Source: Trichoplax adhaerens
Taxonomy: Eukaryota; Placozoa; Uniplacotomia; Trichoplacea; Trichoplacidae
NCBI RefSeq assembly: GCF_000150275.1
Contig: NW_002060982.1
Coordinates: 69,683 to 133,682, forward strand
Direction: 5' to 3'
Length of the DNA: 64,000 bases
A model generated the notes under the pieces. The model saw nothing but the letters and a program-made list of their open reading frames with translations. It had not been told where the DNA came from and ran no database searches. The stretch's first letter is position 1. Each line of letters opens with the position of its first letter. A program made the translations under genes and the position numbers. Shown here piece by piece: positions 26,634 through 39,324 of this stretch.

Positions 26634-26813
26634 CTATTTTAAAATGAGTTTTGGAACAAATCTGTATGTTCTCGATTTTAGAAAATGCATTCTATCTTTT
26701 GCGACTGTATTAAAATCTGATCCATTTGACGCCAATATAGAAAGTATAGTTTCAATTCTGTTAGGTGCAGTAGATATCACGTCTTCTGGGTTTACATCGA
26801 ACAGTATAAAATT
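26634..26813 (-). CDS. Possible terminal exon, minus strand, unidentified
   Basis: Fifty-nine open codons end in TAG. An internal acceptor (AAACCCAG) would start the exon at DVISTAPNRIETILSILA; the peptide then runs through DFNTVAKDRMHFLKSRTYRF. It looks helical and protein-like. The plus strand is open over the same bases (26644-26853, 69 codons), so one of the two frames must be accidental; I favour the minus strand on residue composition only. No family recognised. Confidence 0.25.
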   Translation of the reverse strand, partial: NFILFDVNPEDVISTAPNRIETILSILASNGSDFNTVAKDRMHFLKSRTYRFVPKLILK

Positions 26814-29800
26814 TTATTCGTCGCATCAAGAACCAACGGTATTTGGCCATTAAGTTAGGGCTTAAGTGCTTCATGTTATCACCATTCCGAAAATCCAAAA
26901 TAGTATTAGAGTAGTTGTTACTGTTTTCAACAACGTATCCAAGTTAATATTTATTATTGTAACATCTCGATATGTTTCAATGTATACAGTCAAGAGCCAT
27001 TATTTCAATTTGTTTCAGTTAATATAAAAGCCTGGTAAGCTGAATTTATTAATTATAGCTTACAGAAGCTTGCTTTTCCCCCTTAATATATAGCCAATAT
27101 TTAATGTACCAACGGAAGATAGATAAATCTGTAAAATTATCTAAGCTCAAAGGAATTGATTTGAAAAGTAATATTTTTATTATTATTTTATTACATTTTT
27201 CTCCTATCTTGATGGCCTAATCGATTTTTATTTAATTTTAACTTAAAATTTTGCTTTTTATAAGAAGGATAAGCTTGAAAAATTTTAAAAATCATTTTCG
27301 AGACAAATAACATATCTTCGTTTAATTCACATCGCATACCGTCAATCATTTTTAGGTTTTGAAGCCATTATTATTCCAGAGCTTGCTACTGGCTAAAACT
27401 TAAGTTAGACTAGTCGAACTTCATTTTGAATATCTATTTCATATCTTTACAGAGCGAGGGAAAATCAGACCTTAATAATTTATTTATCGCGAAATTACGG
27501 TAAAATTAGTGCATTTACTGAAGATATAGCGCGCAATATGAATTCCTGATCGCGAAATGTATGCTTAGCTTAAACGAATACTGCTCTCATTAGTGCGCAA
27601 TACTCAAAGCGCCTATAAAAATTTATAGCAATACATCCACCTAATCTTTTAAATACTTTGACAATAATTACAACATCTCATAGTACTAAATATTTAAAGC
27701 GATTAATCAGCATGTAAATTTTATTTCCATTCGATCAATACTTGTATACTATGTATATGTAATGGAGACAAAAATTAACTACAACTTAGGCCACTATCTA
27801 ACCCCAGCTAAGGTTTTCTTAAAATTGTCGATTGTTATTTTCAAATTGATGTAGTGTGGTTAATATCATAGTGAGAAATTCTGCCCTTTAGTAGTTTATA
27901 TATTATAATAATGCTAATGTATCGCAAGTATCTGAATTTTACACTTTTAAGTATCATTGGTATTTGCTTCCAGTTGCAGCATTTCAACAGCGCGAACCGA
28001 AACTTAGTGGGAGCATTTATACCATAAATATAAGTAAAATTAACTATTGCACAGGAATTCTTGTATATGTTATACTGTACGTATTGCTTAAGTACTGCAA
28101 CCATTTAGGCCTAAGAAAATAGCAACGATTCTCTCGCACTGATTAACGCAATCAATATGCGCAATGTGACTAGTTGTTATTACCTAATTGGACAAAAGTA
28201 CTATGAAGTGTATGGTGCCACAATATCTGTTTATGATCACCAACTATAATATGAATTAATTTCCATAAATCCTTCTACTCTTAGCATTTATTTTCTACTT
28301 TAGTAGTTTCCCATATTCATAACCTGTAAATTGCTTTCATGAGGAAAGTTGCTTTATGTAACTCTTATTACTGAGTAGAAGACATATCTTCTTGTAGAGC
28401 GTTAACTATTAAAATCAAATTGTGATCCTAGTTGCTTTGCCTATCATAGTATTCGAATAAATACATAAAGTGGGATTAATGCTTATCCTAGAACAAGTTT
28501 ATAGCATAAGATTAAATATTCATTAATAATATAGCTATTAAAAAACCTTGGCAACATCTGCATTTAGTAGATTACCTGTTTGAATAATCTCAATGAGTTT
28601 GTTACTCCAGTTTAATAAATAATTTGACTTAGGTCAGAAATTTTCATACCAATAAGATAAAACATTCGAATTAACTACAAATAGCCCTATTGTATTTGCT
28701 TGCCGTTCATAACAACTTATCAATTAATGCTATCTAGTAATTTTAGCCGCTATCATTCGAAATTATACAGATAAAATTAATACCCATGTAGGAAAATAGA
28801 TTGTGGCATACAATAAATGCCTAAGTAAAATTCTTGTATTGAAATTTATTGTCGCATTACTTCAATTTGAAAAAATTAAACTTTTCAATTTTGACTTATT
28901 GATATTATGTAATATACACACATAGGTGATCACTTGAAAGTTTTAAAGTTATGGAAAAACAAAGCAATACAGACACTTAAAAGCGATCACCTAACTTCTA
29001 CAAGTACAGCAACAATTTACAGCTTTGGCAAGCCTATGCTAAAATACCTTTTGACGCGATATATTATTCATCAAAATCTAAAGCTTACTAGTATTGTCTG
29101 TTATAGCTAGTAGAACGCGTGAAATTAAACGAATATCTTTAATTATCACTTTGAAGGGTAATGGTACAAGTTAGGGTAACTTCTCCGATAGCATATGAAT
29201 ATATAATTCTCATCAAAGCTTTCCCGTAAAATAAAATAACTTCCTACTTCGTATTTATCATATTATTTTACGATATAAATTAGCATTTTACACCTCAAAG
29301 CATAGCTTACAGTGCAATATTTAATTTACTACAGTAAAAATTTTTCAAATTATGGTTAATTAGATGCAGCGAGAGTTAAAGATACTTGCTTACGGTAATC
29401 CGCATATGCATATTTAGGAAGTACAATAGAAGAGCTTCGTGGAGTTATCAATTAAGCTTAAATCCAACGATAAAACAATTTATGATATTTTTCACTTAAC
29501 AATCTCGGGAATTATCAATAATATAGTGATTTTTGGAAGGTTTAGGGTCCATCATAATCGCAATTAAATTGTCTGAGTTACACAAGCAGAGTAGAGTTTA
29601 TTGGAATTAGCGCTAGAGGAAAACCGTGTGAGGTTATAGTAAGTACAACGACGTGACTAGTCGAATAGCTATAGCAATATTGAATTGGTAAAGCGTGCAA
29701 GCTTACAGTGTAACTAGCAGAACTAACTAACGAGATTAATGTAAGATTAGCGCTTTTATAATGTAAGAAGCACAACAGGAGGAAACTATTCATAAAACAC

Positions 29801-30289
29801 GAATGACTATTAAAAGTAGCATAATTCGATATTAGGACAGTTCTACGATACAATCAACCTAGAGTATAAGAGGTTTCCATAGTATTAATAGTTAAATGTA
29901 GATTATACTAATAAGGAGTTATGTTATAGTCTATGTGGAAATTAAATTTGCTAAGAATAGGATATACCGTATTTAGAAGCATATTCGCTGTTATACACTA
30001 TAAGTATAAAACGAACTAAAAAGCTCGCTTATAAATTAATTTTATTAAGATAGTCGCTCGTAGGGCTTGATAAGCCTAGTATTGCTGCAATAAATATAAA
30101 TAAAATTTCAACCAAATGTTAATCAATTTGTTACTCTCTTCAAGTTATAAACCATGCACTAGGGTGAGTTAATCCACTCCTGCAAGATAATTGATGAGCG
30201 CAAATATCTCACATTAATGTAAAAGAAATTCCCTTAAGGTTGAACTATGGATAATGATTGAATTCGTATGATAAACAGATAGTCATCAA

Positions 30290-30315
30290 AATGATAAACA
30301 TTTGTGTTTATCATT
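30290..30315. other. Perfect 11-bp hairpin with 4-nt loop
   Basis: AATGATAAACA and TGTTTATCATT are exact reverse complements separated by TTTG. No gene is nearby. It could be a structured element or a chance palindrome. Confidence 0.4.
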
Positions 30316-32469
30316 GACTTATTCAACTATTTACTAGGATCTGATTCCATATCATATACCATGTTCTAATTGATTATGAGATACAACTATATAATTATGC
30401 TAACTAAATCATTAGCTCAAACTTTGGTTATACCAGTTAAATAAGTTACTGTAATGCGGTTATAGTCGATTTTCGACTCAGTAGATCTCAGAAGACAATG
30501 TATTTTGTTGAATTACGGTAATGTAGCCGGATTGCTTACCGTAGCTTGGTAAAATGAATGAGTTAATTAATTTGATATCTACAAGTCACTCTCTTTGGGT
30601 TAATTATTAAATTGGATACTCCGAGCATCTAGATCAATCAGTACTTTCATAAACATTTAAAAATCTTAACCATAATTTTATGTTTTGAATTCAGGCTGCG
30701 TAATGATAGTAGCACACTGCGCATTTCTAGCCAGAAATCAGTTACTGCTTCGTAAAAATTATTTATCTACACTTAATAAACAATATTCATCAACGTGATA
30801 GATTATGTACAGAAAGATGAAACAATGAATTAAATTCTAACAATTCTAAAAGCACAACAAGAAATGAAATTTCTAATAGTGAGTACTTTATGAGATATTA
30901 CAATTGGAGCTATCTATGCATTCATGCCTAACAACGTGGAGAGACCTTCGATAGAAAATTAAACTCATCATTTAGTTATTGTGAAATTTATACGTAATGA
31001 AAATATAGAGTTTACGAAATGATGGCAAGATTTTTATTTATCATGAAGGGTAGGGATATAAAGAGGGGTTTGATCGAGATAATGATCATGTTACTTCTGA
31101 TATTGCGGTAAATTGAATTAAATAACGATAGATAAAAATCAAAGTTAGACAATGTATTTCCTGCAGATGATCTGCGTGTGACGTAGATAAAAATTCGATA
31201 AAAAAACTTATTCAATTTTCAGTACAGAATTGCAGGAAATGTAAGATTTCATTTGATCATTCAGCGTTAAAATTTTTACTACTGGATTGGGATAACTTAC
31301 AGTATCTTATATATGGTTTATAGTTTATTTGTTACCGGTAGCCTTTTAAAATTTGATAATAAAACGCCTGATTATACGGGAAAATAAACATGATCATAAA
31401 TTAATTTGCCAGTTTATAATCAAAATTTGTGGTCAGAAAATTGTTGTAAAATTATTATGCAAAATATAAAGTAATTACCCTAGCTATGTACTTTACTTAT
31501 ACGAAACGAGCCAATTAGGCTACGGATTATATATAAATATCGACGATAAATGAAATTATTTTTAACTTAACCCTGAAATTTGTCACGGGAACTAATAATA
31601 GATGATAGGCGGATGTCCAAGTTCCTAAACGTAATTACAATCGAAAAATGGGAGGTACAACATTATTATAATAATACAAGTATAATTATCTACCATCATT
31701 TGAAGTAGTTATTGTATATTAAGATCACGAGTATATTTTCATCTATAGTATTTCAATTCATGGTAATGGCTGAATTAGTATTCTTACAATTGTTCCTAAA
31801 GAAATCTTCTAAGCTATACGATAATAATAGATAGTATAAATAATATAATTGACCATACTCAGAGCATTAATATTTATCCGTAAAAATCTCATAGGAAATT
31901 CTTGTTAGATCAATTAGTTCAAATTTTTGTCAACATAAGGCACATTTTCAATAATTACATAATAAATAACGATTAAAAATTCTTCAGTATCGTCTACAAA
32001 TCATTTTTATTAAAAGCTCATTATTATTTGATGACAAATTTAGACTCTAACTTCCAAAACCGTTAAAAGCTACTTTGTGATGCAGTTCCAACCAATTACA
32101 TCTTTAAAAGTTCATAATTATGACAAAAGCCATTGCTCATCAAAGCAAACTACAGATGACGTTAAGGAAAAGGTCTGATAGCTGCATAACTTATACAATT
32201 AAGAAATGAATACACCCAATTATTTAGCTGCGCGTAAATTGTCTTCAATAATCGATTAAATTAACATAAAACACGGGAGGATATGATCAAGCATAATCAT
32301 TATCTTATTCAGGCAAGATGGCATTTTAAATAATAATATGAATTATGGTAATTAATTTCTTGGCCTGGGAACTTTACTTTCAGCCAGCATGAGAATAAAT
32401 AGTTAGATTATATTATGATAGCTCATTTAACTCTGCATTAAGCACCACTGTAGTATTAGAAATATATTG

Positions 32470-32470
<1 letters not shown>

Positions 32471-32495
<25 letters not shown>
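32471..32495. repeat. (AT)n microsatellite
   Basis: About 12 uninterrupted AT dinucleotides, followed by a short CA-rich run. Confidence 0.9.
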
Positions 32496-32500
<5 letters not shown>

Positions 32501-33543
32501 CACATACACAGAATAAATCATTTTACGATATTTAGAGCTATTTAAATCATAATTAAAATTTCTAAGTGCGTACATGTAGGCATAATAAATAAAATATGCC
32601 TGATAACTCTGAAACTTGTAAGAAATCGAGGACGTCATATAGTACGTCAATCATCGGAATTATAATTACATGAATACTTGTCAAATTAGCCCATGACGCA
32701 AATAGAAACAGATCCCGATCGATCACTTTTATGAGCCTTTTTGGTGTAATAAAGATATTTTATTCCCCAGTTACCTAACTCTAGGTACTTCCCGAGTTAG
32801 ATCGTTCATACAGTAATTTATCTACTAGATTTCTACATCTAATAGTGGGAACTCCATAACTTCTGTAGTCCCATAAAATACTAGAAATCTCTTTTGGGTA
32901 TACTAATTAGATCTTTATCACTAGACCGATATAACGATATCCTCCTAAAAATTTTGGGACTTTATAGGCGTATTGTTTATATTCATTTTAAAAATTAAGT
33001 AAGAAATAGAATAGGTTAGCAATATGGTAGTTATCTAATCATTAGATGACAATTCTTGAAAATGTCGTGGGTAGAGCTTCTGTCAGATATAGTCCATTAT
33101 TTCGATATTCATAATACATATATCAAGATCTCCTAGTTATCAAACATCAAGGGTTTAATTTGAACTAGAAATCAAGCAGCAAAAAATTGGTATTTTAAAA
33201 ACGCTATTAAAACCGGTTATTAGACATTATGGATAGGCGATCAGGACCTTTCCAATTAATTATAGTAACAGTAAGCATAATGGTAATACGTTTGTTGATG
33301 CACATGCAAAACCTTAACCTTTAATATTTGTGTTATACAAAACTGAGCTGCTTCGTACTTCGATTTACGTTAGTATGTAGTTATCATATTAAATACAGAC
33401 TTCAGCTATAGCTAGAATTATAAATGATTATACGTAAGATTTTGAAATTAAACAAGCGATCCGATAAAGTAATACGGAAATATGATTTTACATTACTGTA
33501 TATTACATACAGTCATGATCGTAACATGCACACACATGTTGTT

Positions 33544-33679
33544 TTAGATAGCTGCCATTATTTGATTGATTGTAATTTCCTTAGGATCGTAATTCATTAA
33601 GTCAAAAATTCTTGAGCTATAAACATAATAGTATAGGTATTCTATTGCATCACTGCCGCCATCGTCTACTATTACTTTA
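33544..33679 (-). CDS. Possible terminal exon, minus strand, unidentified
   Basis: An acceptor (TATTATTCTTAG) opens a phase-2 exon of 44 codons and a stop. The peptide reads KVIVDDGGSDAIEYLYYYVY, then SSRIFDLMNYDPKEI, and ends QIMAAI. It is protein-like but not assigned. The frames at 34821-34988 and 35000-35224 on the same strand could belong to the same gene; no phase-consistent join was found. Confidence 0.28.
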
Positions 33680-34820
33680 CTAAGAATAATAGACTACACT
33701 AGTCTCATAACCCTTACCCCATATAGCTATTGTACTTTAAACAAATATTGTACTGCTATTATCAGCTGAATTTACTGTAGCACTTTATAACAAAGAAGTC
33801 AAATTTTAAATACTACCTGTCGATCTCAGTTGATCGCCATATTACTACATTCTGGAATTTTGCAAAATAATAATTGTTGGATAATCTTTTCTAATTCTTT
33901 ATTGATAAACAGACCCAGTCAATATTTTCTGACAGGTAATCGTCTTCATTATTTCTTTTAAACCTATTATGAAAGTACATGTAGGTTGTATGTATAAAGC
34001 TTAAACACTATATTTAGCCTAAGTAAGGCTGTAAGATTTATCGCTAATTAAAGTTCAATTGACAATTGATTACAGCATATCTATCACCCATTTTTATTAG
34101 TCAGTATGAAGGGATTTCTCATAAAATAATGTTATTGTGCTAATACTAAATAAAGAAACCCACGAATACTGATAGCACAAATTATTAACTTTCGATTTAG
34201 AGCAACCTAATGCAGAGTTGACCTTATTGACTTTAGCATTCAGCTACAGCTACAAAATTTTCCGGAAAACAGTTGCAGTCATCTTAAAAAATCAAAACTG
34301 ATCTACATGATCATACGAAATTGGTGTAAAAATTTAAATATTGACGGCTTTACAATTATTAACGTGATTATCGTAAGTAAAATAATAATGTACGATAATT
34401 TCGTCTTTTGGACTTCACTATATTAATAAGATATTTATAAAGGGTATATTCAAGTTGATTAAGAAATCGTTTAGTATCTTTATATTATGAGTAGACTTTC
34501 TTGAAGTAATAGATAGCGATGTAATATTCTAAATGTAAAGATAGTATCACAGTAAATTCAGTAAATTATGTTTCTTTCGCCATTTTGGTAGCATCTGATA
34601 ATGAGTTCAAGAGTTTCATTCTAAGTATTCAAGGTGATTAGCAGTTATAAATTATTCCAAAACACTGTAAATTGAATCTGCCGCTGCAGATATACTAATG
34701 AAATTTAACCCTGCACTAATGGACGTATTCTTTAATGTCACTTTTACATAAAGCTTGATCTAGCTAAGACAAACTAACATATCTAGGTCATCCTTTAGGT
34801 TTGTTCTTTAAGAAGAAATT

Positions 34821-34988
34821 TTATTGCAGATTTCTGTCATGATTTAAACATGTATAGTTTGCCTTGTTGAAAGTGGGTGGTATCTGCGCTAGCATTTGGC
34901 AAAGCTGAACAAGATTATTGTTAATAATATCACAATTGGCTATGTATGTATGGGGATTTTCCATCCTACCACCAAATACTATTCGAAG
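34821..34988 (-). CDS. Possible exon, minus strand, unidentified
   Basis: Fifty-five open codons follow an AG and end in TAA. The peptide starts LRIVFGGRMENPHTYIANC and contains NLVQLCQMLAQIPPTF and three Cys. The IVFGGRMEN core is loosely Kelch- or attractin-like. It lies directly downstream, in the minus direction, of the next entry, in a different frame. Not assigned to a family. Confidence 0.25.
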   Translation of the reverse strand, partial: LRIVFGGRMENPHTYIANCDIINNNLVQLCQMLAQIPPTFNKANYTCLNHDRNLQ

Positions 34989-34999
34989 CTAGCTCTATG

Positions 35000-35224
35000 T
35001 TACAGTACTGTATCACCGGATATTTTAAAAATCAAAATATTAGACGTAGCACCGGTATCAGTAGTATGAGAATTACATCTTCCATAATCGAACGAGGGGT
35101 CTACTAGTATACGATAATAAGTTACTTTGCAATTTTGAGCATTTTTATCAAAAGCTACAGAGCTGTTATCAATTGTATCATAAACTGTAGCTATTGGGCT
35201 ACATTCTCTTTGATTATATACCAT
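35000..35224 (-). CDS. Possible exon, minus strand, unidentified, Cys-containing
   Basis: A 74-codon frame begins MVYNQRECSPIATVYDT, contains CKVTYYRILVDPSFDYGRCN and ends KISGDTVL. An AG at the GAG codon could instead be the exon start (ECSPIATVYD...). Residue composition suggests an extracellular beta-rich domain, but I recognise no family. It lies about 740 bp from, and divergent to, the bHLH-PAS gene. Confidence 0.28.
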   Translation of the reverse strand: MVYNQRECSPIATVYDTIDNSSVAFDKNAQNCKVTYYRILVDPSFDYGRCNSHTTDTGATSNILIFKISGDTVL

Positions 35225-35966
35225 TGATAATAGAAACGTCTTGACATGTTAATATAAGACACATTATATTAGAGCGATGGAATCAAATACCTTTATACGA
35301 GTACTGAAGTACTTTAAACCATTCAATAGACAGTGTAAAAATTATTTAAGAAGTAAGCTCTACTAAATATCCATATGGTCCTAATTTTTGTTTATGAAAC
35401 TATGCAATGATTACAAGGGCTTGATCTCCTTTATATAGATTGTATGTAAGATTTACTAAATCTTGGCTCTCAGTCATTTTAGCACTTAATAACCCAATAT
35501 TTAGTATTATGTTTTCTCATTGCCTCATCATTCGACGTATAATTGACTTTGAACATTTCGTTTGAGTGAATAAACGGAACGGTAACTAAATAGCGGCAGT
35601 CATTCAAAGTATCATTTTTCCGGTTACCCTTCTACATGCCTGCAAAATGATGGTCGAAGTATACGTAAATTGCGTCACAATTAACTTACACTGATACGAT
35701 ACAATATACAAAATTTCAATTCTTTTCGTAATTTTAATCACTTTTCACCACTGAGAATAAACTAGTGCATACCAATAAATTTCTTAACTTGATGTAACCG
35801 AAAGTCAAGATTACGGTACAAATCGTTAATATTTGCAAAGCTATTTTAAATTTTATTACTGATATAAATTTAAGAATAAAAATTTGTGAAGTCAAATGTT
35901 TAAAAATGAATTAGTTTATTTGACGATTAAGCTGACCAAAAATCTGATGTTGAGTTTAGTTCGAAA

Positions 35967-38900
35967 ATGAGCAAGAAAGAGAGGACACGCCTTGCAGCTC
36001 GAAGTAGACGTTTGGAAGAAAATGATTTAATGAAGAAGCTAGCTCAGCTATTACCAATTATATCAGATGTCGCTCGGCAACTCGATAAAGCCGCCGTTAT
36101 TCGTTTAGCTATAAGTGTTTTGAAACTACGTCAACGAACCTTAAATCACAACGGTAACTTCGGTATTTTTCTATTGGTTACAACTGTCTCTTTATAAGCA
36201 ATATTACTGCATGTATTCCTTATTACAATATTAGTTCTTTACATAACTATTCTTTCAGCTTCATGTAAAGATTTTTCAGTTTTGAGCTGCCTTTGTCTCC
36301 GTAAAGACTTTTTTCGCAAATTTAAGGATTTATCACCTCGACAACTTAGTTGAATAGCCTAATACTTGAGGACTTTGAACAAGAAGTCATAAATTTTTTT
36401 TCAGCGATCGTTTATAGCGATGATCATGAATTACTTTCTAGCCATGAAATCTTGATAACAGTCGCAATATTTAACCTCAAAATCAGTTAAAATGTAAAGA
36501 TAGAAATTTGAGAAATCATACTAACCTTTAAATTCCTTTCTTCTTCCACATCCATGATAGGCCCTTCCGTTGTTGAAGCTAATTTAGTCCAACATATGCA
36601 TAACAGTACGGCTAACATATCATAAGATGGATCAGCTACTGTATTTTAATGAATTGCGAAATTATTGTGTATTATAAATTAGGCTAATTTTAGACCATTT
36701 TAGATGTATACTATTCGAATATACTAAAATGCGAATGTTTCATCGATATCAATATGTTGTTCACGTTTGCTATTATAATAGGACAGAGGAAATATTTGCA
36801 CATCCAAAGATACTTCAAAAGCAATATTGGGTGGTATCTTCTTCAAGTAAATTTATTGATTAGCTGAAACAAATAATGAAAAGACATATTTTAAGAGTTT
36901 CCGTTTGCAGCTTTTTTATTTCTGACCTTGCATTTCACTTCTATCCATTTATAATTTCTATCTAAAATAATCAGGCATTAGATGGATTTCTATTATTGAT
37001 TTCTAATGATTGCCAGCTATTATACGTTTCAGAAAGAATTTCTGTGCATTTAGGTTTGTCACAAGTAAGTCGAAAGTTGACATTTTCATATGCTTAATTT
37101 CTCATGAGTTATTTTTACCCAATAAATTGTAGCGTGATATTCTTCTGCTTCAAAGGCTGCATTAGGTAATTGTTGAATGTGCAACATCATGCTTTCATAG
37201 GTTGACTTAATTGGATCAAGTTTATTGGACATTATTCATTCTGATGACAAGGAAAAATTATATAATTTTCTAAGTATTGACCTGTATTCGAATGAACCTG
37301 GTACGCACAATCTTATTTTAAACTTGCAAATGTAAAATTTTGATTAGTAATAGTTTTCTTCCTGGTTGATACATTTGGCCATAAATCATTCAAATATTCT
37401 ATAAAATGTCCAGTAATGTATTTACAAGTACATCCAAAGGTCCTCCTCTAAGCGTATTATTGTCCTGTAAGACCTCCAATTTCAATTTCAATAGCTGCAT
37501 ACATTTCACAGATTCAATAAACAATTCTGCGTTATACCAAATTTACATAAAAAGCTATCAGCTAGTTTCATAATTGATTCCTAATAAATGTTTAGATCAG
37601 CTATATGGAATTCATTTAGCAATTTTAAGTGTTGTTAGCATAGTCTGATTCAGTCATAATTGAAACTGTGAGCTGTTACAGTAAAATAATCCTACCTTAT
37701 CAGAATCGTATGAGGCGAAATTATTGATTATTAGAAAATATATATACCCTAGCTTGCTTGCAGCTCAATATTACTTGACATAGCTAAATCATATGTTCAA
37801 TTACCGATAGGCAAAGGTAATGCTATTAATGAACTTAGCGGTAAAAGTCGATCTATTTTAATTCGCATGAAATGCAAGCTAGTTAAGCGCTTTGCGCTTG
37901 ATCGTGGCGATAAAAGAGCTATGAATCAGCAAAATAAAAATTATAAGGTAAAACCATCAATTTATGTTATTCCTTTCAATATAGATTTAATGCCATAAAA
38001 TAGGAGATGAACGTTAGGAAATTCATTCGTCTTTACTAGAATTTGGATAAAGCTAGCAATATTTTAATTAAAACAACTCTCTGAATGTCATAATAAAAAT
38101 TAGGAGAAATAATCTCTAAACGGATGCTCGTTGCGAATAAAACTAAATACGCAATACGTACCTTACGTATGAAAGAGTAGTTTGCGAACATCATGCATTA
38201 TGATATATTTGACAACATCAGATATCGTTACAGAATTAAATTATTGACTGCAATCTTGACTTTTAATTAATCGTAATGTGAATGAAATCTTTCAAATATA
38301 ACTAGATTTCACGATGCTAAATATGTGCTGCAAAGTGAAATTGCAAGAACTCGTACAACACCTTTTCTGATTATTATAATATGTAACTTAACTTTTGCAC
38401 TCATAGATAATTGCTACAATATTTGGTTCTCTTAATTGAATTCACTTCAATCTTATCATACTAACAACAAGGTTACTTTTACTTTCCTAGATAATTCGTT
38501 TTACCACTCACCATCGTCAATTGTCATGCTTCCGTTACCAACTTCCTAAAGATTTTGGTTCAATATATGAATCAGCGATCGTTGCTGAACCTATTGCATC
38601 ATTACAAACTTTAGAGAATCAAAATAGTAGCCGAACCTTTCTCTGTTATCTTACTTGCAATTTAGAAATATTATGCTGCACGGAAGGGTAGGGTAACTTT
38701 AATAGCGTTACATTTAATGGTTAGAAATACGTGTAGTTATATCAGCATGCTACTTTCCTTATATTGTTATATCGTATAAGGCAAGTTTACTCTTATTTAT
38801 TAGGCTGAATCTTTACTTATTTGTTAGTTTGCAGTATTGTACTGGTTTTCGTGAAGAAGAAGTCCAGGGTAAATCTTTGTATCAGTTTTGCCATACGCGC

Positions 38901-39320
38901 GATCTTGATCATATCAAAGCAATCCATACATCACGTAAGTAATAACTAAAGTGGCATATACCAGTAGCTGTTATATTATGGATTATGGTACGGTAGTTAT
39001 TTAATTTGATATAAGTAGAATATAAATTAGAGAGCTATACTCCTATGGTGGGTATAAAATAGAGGAAGCGACCGTTTTAGATGCCAGAGATAGATTACTG
39101 GAAATAGTTTATTAAAGCGATTATATAATAACCGTTAATCTTTTCTGTTCCTAGTTTTACATCCAGAACAGATCGTCGATTACTATAGTTATAAATGGTT
39201 AAGAAAAGACGGCGGCTGGTCAGTACTGCATTCTACGGCTCACATTGCGACAAATTGTAGGAGAACTACGACCCTCCGGTACACTGGTAGAACTATTGTA
39301 ATTAAAAATTATTTGATAGG
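35967..39320 (+). CDS. Class I bHLH-PAS transcription factor (HIF-alpha/SIM/trachealess type), eight exons found
   Basis: Exons 35967-36153, 36782-36846, 36975-37064, 37201-37273, 37811-37947, 38491-38687, 38828-38934 and 39155-39320 all join in phase and give 340 residues. Order: bHLH at ~1-60 (basic KKERTRLAARSRR; helix 2 LDKAAVIRLAISVL). PAS-A at ~82-185 (LLQALDGFLLLISNDCQLL, YVSERISVHLGLSQ, VDLIGSSLLDIIHSDD, ILIRMKCKLV). Linker (IVAEPIASL). PAS-B at ~225-340 (CTGFREEEVQGKSLYQFCH, KWLRKDGGWSVLHSTAHI, IVIKNYLIG). Class I factors pair with ARNT in the nucleus and sense hypoxia or direct development. ARNT itself is excluded by the HIF/SIM-like basic region. The C-terminal half is unresolved: exon 8 ends at a strong GTGAGT donor, but unspliced it would stop at the TGA beginning at 39322. 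No proline-hydroxylation motif was found. The start ATG has an in-frame stop upstream. Confidence 0.88.
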
Positions 39321-39324
39321 GTGA

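Larger units (their letters stand above)
26854..33543. other. Long gene-free stretch, nothing assigned
   Basis: Nearly 7 kb without a recognisable exon. Features seen: a 9-bp inverted repeat TAGGTGATC/GATCACCTA at 28923-28931/28985-28993, an 11-bp hairpin at 30290-30315, an (AT)n tract at 32471-32495, and long but featureless minus-strand frames at 27841-28104 and 29578-29853. A short exon-like patch follows an acceptor near 30692, but it is open in two frames and cannot be assigned. Confidence 0.4.

Noticed and set aside
32820-32895. Nested short inverted repeats (AGATTTCTA/TAGAAATCT) as a structured RNA
   Set aside because: Arms are only 9 bp in AT-rich DNA and the inner pairing is poor.
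36259-36351. Alternative second exon of the bHLH-PAS gene (phase-compatible, SCKDFSVLSC...)
   Set aside because: It stops without a PAS match. The exon at 36782-36846 fits the phase at both ends and gives WYLLQ-ALDGF across the junction.
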